Shown here in pieces: positions 35,160 to 42,799 of a stretch of DNA of 64,000 nt. This DNA is from CAZGMJ01 sp964526785 (GTDB taxonomy: Bacteria; Planctomycetota; Phycisphaerae; Sedimentisphaerales; Anaerobacaceae): positions 1 to 64,000 of the forward strand of contig CAZGMJ010000008.1 of assembly GCA_964526785.1 (NCBI GenBank), read 5' to 3'. Below the pieces are notes generated by a model. The model was given only the letters and a program-made list of their open reading frames with translations. It did no database searches and was not told the DNA's origin. Made by a program: the position numbers and the translations under genes. How positions within the stretch are numbered: the first letter of the stretch is position 1; every line of letters begins with the position of its first letter.

Positions 35160-35801
35160 ATGAATGAACATATAAGAAGGATACTGGTAGCAAGCACGAA
35201 TCCCGGAAAACTGGCTGAACTGCAGGCGATGCTCGAAGCCAATGTCGAATGGGTAAGCCTGGCGGACTTTCCGGATGTGGGCGAAGTGGTCGAGGATGGT
35301 GAGACATTTGCAGAAAATGCGCGAAAGAAGGCGATTGGTTATGCCCGAGCGACCAATTTGTGGGCTATTGCCGACGATTCGGGACTGGTTGTTGATGCGC
35401 TGGATGGGGAACCGGGCGTACGATCCGCACGCTACAGCGACCCCCAGCCCGAAAACGAGCAGCGATCCGCCGTGGACCATCGGAATATGGAAAAGGTCCT
35501 CAAACGCCTCGAAGGCCTTCCACAAGAGCGGCGCACGGCCAGATTTGTGTGCAGACTCTGCCTGGCGAACCCCAACGAAGTCCTGATCGAGACAGAAGGG
35601 ACGCTTGAAGGTCTCATAACAACAAAGCAGTTCGGCAGCCAGGGTTTCGGCTATGATCCGATTTTTTTTGTGCCTCATCTGAACAAGACAGTCGCCCAAC
35701 TCAGTAGAGAACAAAAGAATGCGATCTCGCACCGGGGCAATGCGATACGCCGTCTAAAGCCTCTGTTGGACGCGATTTTGGCCCGTTCGACACCGAATTG
35801 A
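35160..35801 (+). CDS. rdgB: XTP/dITP pyrophosphatase (RdgB/HAM1)
   Basis: 213-aa house-cleaning enzyme hydrolysing non-canonical purine nucleoside triphosphates. Motifs: ILVASTNPGKLAELQAML, FAENARKKAIGYARAT, AIADDSGLVVDALDGEPGVRSARY, GTLEGLI, GSQGFGYDPIFFVP and NAISHRGNAIRRL. The frame is open back to 34866 but upstream codons resemble nothing and the family N-terminus starts at ATG 35160. The promoter at 35123-35151 agrees. Confidence 0.95.
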   Translation: MNEHIRRILVASTNPGKLAELQAMLEANVEWVSLADFPDVGEVVEDGETFAENARKKAIGYARATNLWAIADDSGLVVDALDGEPGVRSARYSDPQPENEQRSAVDHRNMEKVLKRLEGLPQERRTARFVCRLCLANPNEVLIETEGTLEGLITTKQFGSQGFGYDPIFFVPHLNKTVAQLSREQKNAISHRGNAIRRLKPLLDAILARSTPN

Positions 35802-35916
35802 AGGCGAGTTCGGCCCTCGCTGAGTTGAAGTAACCGACGAATCGCATGGGGAACGCGACCGAGACGCCGGCGCCGCATGGAAATCGGTCATAATAATTGT
35901 GCGGATTCCTTTTTCC

Positions 35917-35945
35917 TTGACATATATTCCGGCTGTCTGTATTCG
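35917..35945 (+). promoter_or_regulatory. Possible promoter of topA
   Basis: Exact TTGACA at 35917-35922, with TATTCG 17 bp later as a poor -10. The leader to topA would be about 80 nt. Confidence 0.35.
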
Positions 35946-36031
35946 GTTCCTAAATCCCCCGTTCAGAATCGCCGAATGGGTTGTTAACTGTCCAGGGGAC
36001 ATAAGGAGAATCACATAATCGGACTGTATTA

Positions 36032-38407
36032 ATGGCAAATACACCTTCATCAAAATCGTTGGTCATCGTCGAATCGCCCGCCAAAGCGAAGACGATAAAC
36101 AAGTATCTCGGCCCTGGATTTGAGGTCAAAGCCTCCATGGGCCACGTTCGCGACCTTCCGGCCAAGGGCATAAACGTCGATATCGAGCACGATTTCGAGC
36201 CCACCTACGACATTCTGCCCGGCAAACGCAAGACTATCACGTCGCTAAAGGCGGCCGCCAAAAAATGTGACAAGCTCTTTCTGGCCACCGACCTCGACCG
36301 CGAAGGCGAGGCAATTGCCTGGCATCTCGCCCAGGTTCTTGGAGTACCCGAATCGCAGACATTTCGTGTGATTTTTAACGCAATCACCAAGAATACCATC
36401 CAGGATGCCTTCCAGTCCCCCGGCAAACTGGATATCGATAAGGTCATGGCCCAGCAGGCCAGACGAATTCTCGACCGCATCGTAGGCTATCAGATCAGTC
36501 CCCTGCTGTGGAAGAAAGTAACGCGAGGTCTCTCGGCCGGCCGAGTGCAATCGGTAGCGGTGAAAATCATCGTAGAAAAGGAAAGAGAGATCCGCGCCTT
36601 CGATCCGCAGGAATACTGGTTGATCCCGGCGGTCTTCACAACCGATCTGAAGGCCGACTACACCAACCAGTGGCGCGATTTTATCGCCTCCAAAAAGGAG
36701 AACGACAACGGCCCCACATTAGCCGAACAAAGCAAGTGGCTGGCCGAACATAATGCTTTCAAAGCTGACCTCTATAAGATCGACGACAACAAGTTCGATG
36801 TGGACAACGAAGAGCGGGCCCGCGAGGTCTTCCAGGCTTCAAAGGATGTGGGATTTTCCATCGGAGACATCGAGAAAAAGGAATCCTCTTCACGTCCCGC
36901 CCCTCCTTTCATCACCTCGACCCTGCAACAGGCCGCCTCCAATCGACTGAGTTTCGGAGCCAAACGAACGATGTCGATCGCCCAGCAACTGTACGAAGGT
37001 ATCGACCTCGGTTCCATGGGCTCGCTCGGTCTGATAACGTACATGCGAACCGACAGCACGCATATTTCCTCCGAAGCCGTTCGGGACGTGCGAAATCACA
37101 TCAACCTGAACATGGGAGCCGAGTATCTCCCGGAAAAGCCTAAGTTCTACACCTCCAGGAAGAATGCTCAGGAGGCACACGAAGCCATCCGGCCGACCGA
37201 CGTGGACTTGACGCCCGCGGAGATCAAATCGTTCCTCAAGGACGACCAGTTCAAGCTCTATGACCTGATCTGGCGCCGCTTTGTGGCGAGCCAGATGAAC
37301 CCCGCCAGGTGGAATGTCACCAATCTCAGCATCATCGCTGACACGTCTGCCGGCAGGATCACGTACAAAAGCAGCGGCCGCGTACTCGTGTTCGATGGGT
37401 ACACCAGAGTCTGGTCCACCAGTTCCAACGAACAGCAGCTTCCTCCGACGCAGATCGGCCAGCAGGTTCGAACCGTCGACATGGACGCCGAGCAGCATTT
37501 CACCAAACCGCCGGCCCGATACAGCGAAGCCGGGCTGGTCAAAGCCCTGGAAAAGGAAGGCATTGGCAGGCCGAGTACGTATGCTTCAATCATCAGCACG
37601 GTTCAGGACCGCGGGTACGTCGAGCAGCGCGACCGGAAGTTCTATGCCACTGATCTGGGCGAGGTAGTTACAGATAAACTCTCAGAGTACTTCCCTCGCA
37701 TCATGGACATTGCCTTCACACGCTACATGGAAGAGCAACTCGACAAGATCGAAGAACAACACCTGGACTGGCTGGTAGTACTCAAGGATTTTTATGGTCC
37801 GTTCAAAGAGAACCTCGAAACTGCGCAGGCGAGGATGAAACACGCCAAGGCCGAGACGCAGCCGAGCGACTACACATGCCCCGAGTGTGGGGCCGAAATG
37901 GTTTATCGATTCGGCAAGAACGGGCGATTTCTGAGTTGTTCAAAATATCCCGATTGCAAATTCGCCGCACCATGCGATAAGGAGGGGAAAATGGTCAAAG
38001 AGGAAGTGACCGAACACAAGTGTCCCAAGTGCGGCAAGCCAATGGTGCACAAGAAGGGGCGATTCGGGCCATTCCTCGGATGCAGCGACTACCCCCAATG
38101 CAAAACGACGCTGAAAATCGACAAGGAAGGCAACGTCCTGCCGCCCAAGCCCCCGGCCGAACCGACGGGCATCAAATGCCATAAGTGCAAGGAGGGCGAA
38201 CTGGTGATTCGCAAGGGTAAACGCGGCCCCTTCATGGGATGCGGCCGGTTTCCCAAGTGCAGGACCATCGTCAGCATCAAGCAGAAGGAACATCTCAAAA
38301 AGCTTCAGGACGAGGGAAAATGGCCGCCCGAAACACTGGAAGAAGCCGACGAATTGCTCGGCCGAAAGAAAAAGAGCAAGGCTAAGACAGGCGCCAAGGC
38401 CTCGTAA
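36032..38407 (+). CDS. topA: DNA topoisomerase I
   Basis: 791-aa type IA topoisomerase relaxing negative supercoils. The Toprim domain (about 8-140) holds VIVESPAKAKTINKYLG and ATDLDREGEAIAWHL. The active-site Tyr is Y337 in LGLITYMRTDS. IGRPSTYASIISTVQDRGYV completes the core. Three Topo_C zinc ribbons follow: CPECG...SCSKYPDC, CPKCG...GCSDYPQC and CHKCK...GCGRFPKC, then a Lys-rich tail that probably contacts DNA or RNA polymerase. Length is close to other bacterial TopA proteins. A strong hairpin lies about 210 bp downstream. Confidence 0.97.
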   Translation: MANTPSSKSLVIVESPAKAKTINKYLGPGFEVKASMGHVRDLPAKGINVDIEHDFEPTYDILPGKRKTITSLKAAAKKCDKLFLATDLDREGEAIAWHLAQVLGVPESQTFRVIFNAITKNTIQDAFQSPGKLDIDKVMAQQARRILDRIVGYQISPLLWKKVTRGLSAGRVQSVAVKIIVEKEREIRAFDPQEYWLIPAVFTTDLKADYTNQWRDFIASKKENDNGPTLAEQSKWLAEHNAFKADLYKIDDNKFDVDNEERAREVFQASKDVGFSIGDIEKKESSSRPAPPFITSTLQQAASNRLSFGAKRTMSIAQQLYEGIDLGSMGSLGLITYMRTDSTHISSEAVRDVRNHINLNMGAEYLPEKPKFYTSRKNAQEAHEAIRPTDVDLTPAEIKSFLKDDQFKLYDLIWRRFVASQMNPARWNVTNLSIIADTSAGRITYKSSGRVLVFDGYTRVWSTSSNEQQLPPTQIGQQVRTVDMDAEQHFTKPPARYSEAGLVKALEKEGIGRPSTYASIISTVQDRGYVEQRDRKFYATDLGEVVTDKLSEYFPRIMDIAFTRYMEEQLDKIEEQHLDWLVVLKDFYGPFKENLETAQARMKHAKAETQPSDYTCPECGAEMVYRFGKNGRFLSCSKYPDCKFAAPCDKEGKMVKEEVTEHKCPKCGKPMVHKKGRFGPFLGCSDYPQCKTTLKIDKEGNVLPPKPPAEPTGIKCHKCKEGELVIRKGKRGPFMGCGRFPKCRTIVSIKQKEHLKKLQDEGKWPPETLEEADELLGRKKKSKAKTGAKAS

Positions 38408-38615
38408 ATCCGCCACTTACTTGCTGTTACTCTCCGCCGCACCAACATCTCTATCGGTAGTCTCCCTCGCATCTCCCGAGGGCATAAGAGCGCGCAGCAT
38501 CCTGCCGTAACCCATGAATCGGTATTACGCAAGGCCGCATTCGGATGCTAATACGCGCGTCCGCATGCACCTATATACCTGCCGACTGCCCGGCTGTCTT
38601 GCTTGTACAATAGCC

Positions 38616-38645
38616 AAAAGCCCCTCCGTCCGTGGAGGGGCTTTT
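38616..38645. terminator. Bidirectional intrinsic terminator
   Basis: AAAAGCCCCTCC (38616-38627), loop GTCCGT, GGAGGGGCTTTT (38634-38645). The 12-bp perfect stem has an A-tract on one side and a T-tract on the other, so it works on both strands. It separates the convergent topA and phhB genes. Confidence 0.92.
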
Positions 38646-38718
38646 GTGTTGGGCCTCAAGCTGAGGCATAGAATATGTAAATCGCATCTCGGCCGTCTAA
38701 AGGCCGACACACGTCGAT

Positions 38719-39045
38719 CTACAATTGCTCGATCTTGGCGGCCAGAATGAAGTCATTCTCGTGCAGACCATCGATCTTGTGTGTCCAGAGCATGATCTTA
38801 ACCTTGCCGTAAGTGAGGAATATGTCCGGATGGTGGTCTTCTTTGTCTGCCAGCTTGCCCACCTTTACTACAAATTCCAGCGCGCTGCGGAAATCATCAA
38901 ACGTGAATTCCTTCTGGAGATGGTGCTCTTCAGCAGCCTCCCAGCCGCTGTTCAATTGCTCAACGTGCTCGCGCAATGCTGCGCCCTTGAGCGGTTCGAC
39001 TCCACCCTGACATGGTTCGCATTTCTTCTCGGCCAGTGTCGTCAT
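38719..39045 (-). CDS. phhB: Pterin-4a-carbinolamine dehydratase
   Basis: 108-aa enzyme that dehydrates 4a-hydroxytetrahydropterin, recycling the cofactor of aromatic amino acid hydroxylases. The family core is present: KEFTFDDFRSALEFVVKVG, then the catalytic DHHPDIFLTYGKVKIMLWTH with the His pair. A Cys-containing N-terminal stretch (KKCEPCQGG) is common in bacterial members. No phenylalanine hydroxylase gene lies in the window; some homologues act in other pterin steps. AAAGGA precedes the ATG. Confidence 0.93.
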   Translation of the reverse strand: MTTLAEKKCEPCQGGVEPLKGAALREHVEQLNSGWEAAEEHHLQKEFTFDDFRSALEFVVKVGKLADKEDHHPDIFLTYGKVKIMLWTHKIDGLHENDFILAAKIEQL

Positions 39046-39317
39046 AATCCATCCTTTCTCTCGTACAGATTCACATTGCTAGTCGCATATTCGCTATATT
39101 TGTGCTCCCTCTCTGCCCAGTCCTTCTACGCCCAACAGCGCTGCCAGTAAATTGGGAAATCCCACAATCCGGGCACTCCATTTGCCTAACCGGCTTGCAC
39201 CCGCAGCACACACCCTGAAATTCCGCGTTTTTTGTTGATAACGCCGGCATAATCTGCTTTGATGCTGATCCGTTTTCCTGCTTCTTGCACTTAAAGACCA
39301 GCTATGTGAGGATGTTT

Positions 39318-39704
39318 ATGTCGTTTTGTACCGCCATCAACTGCATGGACGGCCGAACGCAACTGCCCGTCAACGAGTACCTTCGTAATGTGCTTGGCGT
39401 ACAGTACGTCGATACGATCACCGAACCCGGGCCGCCGAAGATTCTGGCCGAGCAACAGGACTCGCCCCTCGCCAGATCCATTCTCAGCCGACTCGACATC
39501 TCCGTGAATGAACACGGCTCCAAATCCATCGCCCTTGTCGCCCACCATGACTGTGCCGGTAATCCTGCCTCTGAACAGGAGCAGAAGCAGCAGTCGAAGG
39601 TCGCACTTCAGTTTCTTGCAAAAAAATATCCCGGTGTTGCATTGTTGGGGCTTTGGGTGGATGCCGACTGGACCACTCACGAATTTGCCCGCCTCGATCC
39701 CTGA
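39318..39704 (+). CDS. Small beta-carbonic-anhydrase-like protein
   Basis: 128-aa soluble protein. The beta-carbonic anhydrase zinc site is recognisable: C9-x-D11-x-R13 in INCMDGRTQ and H76-x-x-C79 in LVAHHDCAGNP. It is shorter than normal enzymes (about 200 aa) and the middle region differs, like a distinct putative carbonic anhydrase family known to me only as uncharacterised. CO2 hydration is plausible but unproven. ATG 39318 is chosen because TGAGGA lies 5 nt upstream; ATG 39312 or 39285 are alternatives. No operon partner. Confidence 0.72.
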   Translation: MSFCTAINCMDGRTQLPVNEYLRNVLGVQYVDTITEPGPPKILAEQQDSPLARSILSRLDISVNEHGSKSIALVAHHDCAGNPASEQEQKQQSKVALQFLAKKYPGVALLGLWVDADWTTHEFARLDP

Positions 39705-39994
39705 CCTCAGAACGGCCTACTCGATTTCGCAGAGCACTTCGCTGGTTTTTTTTCGGACCTGCGGCCACCGGCACATGGCGAAGAACCAATTCGGCCCGCC
39801 GGATTCATTGCGCAATCCAGACGACCAAAGCACCCGCCTTGCCCCAGACAACCCATTTTAACTCAAGATTTTCTGACCCCCATACCGATACCCCAAGTAC
39901 AACAAAGCACCTAGATTAACATAGGGCGCACAATGGCATGGCCGAAGCAACAATATGGACAACATAGCAAGGTACGGATATTCTGGAGAACACA

Positions 39995-40744
39995 ATGATC
40001 GTAAAGCAAAGCACGCACGCACGGTATCTCGAACCACTACTCAAGGGCGATCGAAACGGCTGTCGAGCCGTCGTTGAGGAAACGCTGCAAAGCGGCATTC
40101 CCGCCAACTCCGTCTATGTCGAACTCATTTGGCCGGTCATGGTTGAAATCGAACGGCTGTTGCGCGCAGGCAAGGTCAGTCCGGTCGAAGAGCATCTCGC
40201 GACGCGCATCAACCGGACGATTGTCGATCAGTTGCAGAACAAACTCCCCCGGCGACCGAAGAAGGAAAAAAAGATCGTTGTCTGCTGTGCCCCGGAAGAG
40301 TTGCAGGAACTCGGCGCACAGATGATGACCGATCTGTTCGAAAGCGACGGATGGGATGTCCGCTTTCTGGGCGGCGGCTTGAGCAACGACGACGTACTGG
40401 CCTACATCAACTCGTACGCCCCGGATATACTGCTGGTCTATGGGACCGCACCTAAGCAGGCCCCCGACATCCGCAGGCTGATTGACACAATCAAGGCGGT
40501 CAATGCGTGGCCCAACATGCGGATCATGGTCAGCGGCGGTCTCTTCAACCGCGCTGAAGGGCTTTGGGAAGAAATGGAAGCCGATCTCTACGCAGCCACC
40601 GCTGTCGAGGCACTCCAGGTCGCAGCCAACCACGATCAGGTACCGCGCTGCGAACGACGCACGATCAACCGTCGCAAGAAACGTCAGCACGACCCGGCTC
40701 TGCAGGAGGAACTGCAGAGGAGATTCGCGGCCGCCGCAAGGTAG
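39995..40744 (+). CDS. B12-binding-domain protein, CarH-like, lacking the axial His
   Basis: 249-aa cytosolic protein with two parts. Residues about 8-85 are a helical bundle resembling the cap of methionine synthase and CarH, with the VEEHLATRI motif (E66-H67). Residues about 92-215 are a Rossmann-like B12-binding domain: CCAPEELQELGAQM, FLGGGLSNDDV, DILLVYGTAP and MVSGGLFNR. The expected E-x-H-x-L-G motif reads E-L-Q104-E-L-G, so the cobalt-ligating His is Gln. No DNA-binding HTH is fused. It may bind cobalamin without the His ligand or another ligand. The C-terminus is Arg/Lys-rich. TCTGGAG precedes the ATG. Confidence 0.78.
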   Translation: MIVKQSTHARYLEPLLKGDRNGCRAVVEETLQSGIPANSVYVELIWPVMVEIERLLRAGKVSPVEEHLATRINRTIVDQLQNKLPRRPKKEKKIVVCCAPEELQELGAQMMTDLFESDGWDVRFLGGGLSNDDVLAYINSYAPDILLVYGTAPKQAPDIRRLIDTIKAVNAWPNMRIMVSGGLFNRAEGLWEEMEADLYAATAVEALQVAANHDQVPRCERRTINRRKKRQHDPALQEELQRRFAAAAR

Positions 40745-40803
40745 CGCTCCGCTCATCCCGGACCGCACACCGAATGACAATACGAAGCCAGGGGCTCAGG
40801 TCG

Positions 40804-42381
40804 TCAGCGGCCTGAGTCCTTTTGAAGCTTGTATTCTACCGAGTCAACCAGCGCAAGCCAGGAAGCGTCGATGATATTCTCACTGACGCCCACAGTTCCC
40901 CAGATGTCGGTCTTGTCACGCGATTCGATAATTACGCGAACGCGGGCCGCCGTCCCCGCTCGGGCATTCACAACGCGCACCTTGTAATCGATCAGGTGCA
41001 CCTCCGCGATGCCCGGATAGAAGTGGCCAAGGGCCTTGCGCAGTGCCGCATCGAGTGCATTGACCGGGCCGTCACCCTCGCCCACGACATGTTCGGTCTC
41101 GCCGTCCACATTCAGCTTGACGGTCGCCTCGGTGACCAGTTCCCCGCTTCTGCGCTTCTCTACGTTGACGTGGTACTTGTTCAACTCGAAGCTCGGCTTG
41201 TACGTACCCATCAGCTTCTTCACGAGCAGACCAAAGCTCCCGTTGGCCGCTTCGAACTGGTAACCCTCATTCTCCATTTCCTGGACGCGCCGGAGAATCG
41301 TCTTGGCCAGTTCCTTGTCCTGATCGATCTTCGCCTTCTCGAGTTCGGCCAGAACCGTGGATTTGCCGCTGAGTTCGGAAATAAGAAAACGCCTTTCGTT
41401 GCCCACCAACTCCGGCGAGATATGTTCGTACGTGCGTTTGCTCTTGCGAAGTGCATCGACGTGCAACCCGCCTTTATGCGCAAAAGCACTTTCCCCCACA
41501 TACGGCATGTGCGGAGCAGGCGTCAGATTACCGATCTCGAAGATGTACCGCGACACCTCCGTCAGCGTCCTGATTCTGTCGGCCGGGATTACCTCGTAGC
41601 CCATCTTGAATGCCAGATTCGGGATCAACACGCAGAGATTGGCGTTGCCGCAACGTTCCCCCATGCCGTTGACGGTTCCCTGGACATGCCGGGCGCCCGC
41701 CTCCACCGCGGCCAGTGTGTTGGCCGTCGCACAATCCGTGTCGTTATGCGTGTGAATCCCGACAGTCACTGTGCCGAACCGTTCGCATACCTGCCGCGTG
41801 ATCTCCAGCACTTCGCTCGGCATACACCCGCCGTTCGTCTCGCAAAGCACCAGCTTGTCCGCTCCGCCTTCGGCCGCCGCTTCGAGCACCTTCATTGCGT
41901 AATCCGGATTCTCCTTGAACCCGTCGTAGAAATGCTCGGCATCGAAGATGACCTCAAGTCCCTTGCCCTTGAGATAGCGGACCGAATCCGCGCACAACTC
42001 CAGGTTTTCGTCCAGCGAGCAGCCGAGTACGTCTCTCACGTGCAAGTCCCAGCTCTTGCCGACCAAAGTCGCCGCCGGCGTCTTACACGCGAGAATGGCC
42101 GACAATGATGCATCATCCTCAACCTTCTTGTCCGCCCGGCGGGTGTTGCCGAACGCCGCAAGCCTGGCGTTCTTCAACCCCAAACCCAGCGCTTCCTGAA
42201 AGAACTGCCTTTCCTTGGGGTTGGATGCGGCATAACCGCCCTCGATATATTTCAGCCCCAGATCGTCGAGACAGCGGGTTATCGCCAGCTTGTCCTCAAG
42301 CGAGAAACTGACGCCCTCAGCCTGCATCCCGTCGCGAAGGGTCGTATCGTACGTCTCAATTGTCCTGGTCCGTTCGTTCAT
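40804..42381 (-). CDS. cimA: (R)-citramalate synthase
   Basis: 525-aa enzyme condensing acetyl-CoA and pyruvate, the threonine-independent entry to isoleucine. HMGL-type barrel: IETYDTTLRDGMQAEGVSFS, ARLAAFGNTRR, LCETNGGCMPSEV, VGIHTHNDTDCATANTLAAV and GTVNGMGERCGNANL. The C-terminal LeuA-type regulatory domain follows from about residue 395. TLRDGMQAEG and the 525-residue length match the CimA group rather than isopropylmalate or homocitrate synthases. ATG 42381 is preferred to the in-frame TTG 42390. No leuBCD genes are nearby. Confidence 0.92.
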   Translation of the reverse strand: MNERTRTIETYDTTLRDGMQAEGVSFSLEDKLAITRCLDDLGLKYIEGGYAASNPKERQFFQEALGLGLKNARLAAFGNTRRADKKVEDDASLSAILACKTPAATLVGKSWDLHVRDVLGCSLDENLELCADSVRYLKGKGLEVIFDAEHFYDGFKENPDYAMKVLEAAAEGGADKLVLCETNGGCMPSEVLEITRQVCERFGTVTVGIHTHNDTDCATANTLAAVEAGARHVQGTVNGMGERCGNANLCVLIPNLAFKMGYEVIPADRIRTLTEVSRYIFEIGNLTPAPHMPYVGESAFAHKGGLHVDALRKSKRTYEHISPELVGNERRFLISELSGKSTVLAELEKAKIDQDKELAKTILRRVQEMENEGYQFEAANGSFGLLVKKLMGTYKPSFELNKYHVNVEKRRSGELVTEATVKLNVDGETEHVVGEGDGPVNALDAALRKALGHFYPGIAEVHLIDYKVRVVNARAGTAARVRVIIESRDKTDIWGTVGVSENIIDASWLALVDSVEYKLQKDSGR

Positions 42382-42799
42382 TAATCTCAATCTGAAACTG
42401 CTGAGAGAATATCAGTGCAGGCGCACCACAAACGCCACGAAAGCGGATTCTATCGCCGAAGGATATGTGTGTAAAGCAGAAATGCCCCAGTTGGCTCCCA
42501 AAGGCCCCGCAGAGCGGCCGGGACGGGCAAGTCTCGCAGCCGGCAGAGTCCCCTGGCAAGGAGGCTCTCGTCACGCAGTGGAAATCGCCATGTTGCCCCG
42601 GCGTCGTCGTAAAAGTCCGACCGCGGCAACGAAGCCTGATGTGCATGCGACCACCGCAGATCAGCTTGTTCACGAACGTCTGAGCGGCTCTTCTCCGTGC
42701 AATGCCGCGTCAGCAGCGCCGGATTCGATACACACAGCGGCCGTGCGCAGAGCTTGTCAACCGATGCCGAGCGCCCCGACTTCGCGTCGGTCTACTGCG
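42382..42799 (-). other. Intergenic leader region between glgP and cimA
   Basis: 418 bp upstream of cimA. GC-rich with several imperfect inverted repeats, and a stretch near 42545-42575 resembling a B12-box (see rejected items). I see no promoter or protein I can support. Confidence 0.4.

Noticed and set aside
42545..42600. Possible cobalamin riboswitch on the minus strand (TTTCCACTG... and GCCAGGGGACTCTGCC)
   Set aside because: The B12-box-like word is imperfect, and the upstream GGTG and GGGAA elements are missing. cimA is also an unlikely target. An Rfam RF00174 scan would settle it.
42356..42673. 105-codon Cys-rich minus-strand frame upstream of cimA
   Set aside because: It starts at a GTG without ribosome-binding site, overlaps the cimA start, and its Cys pattern matches nothing I know. 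Conservation in relatives could reverse this.
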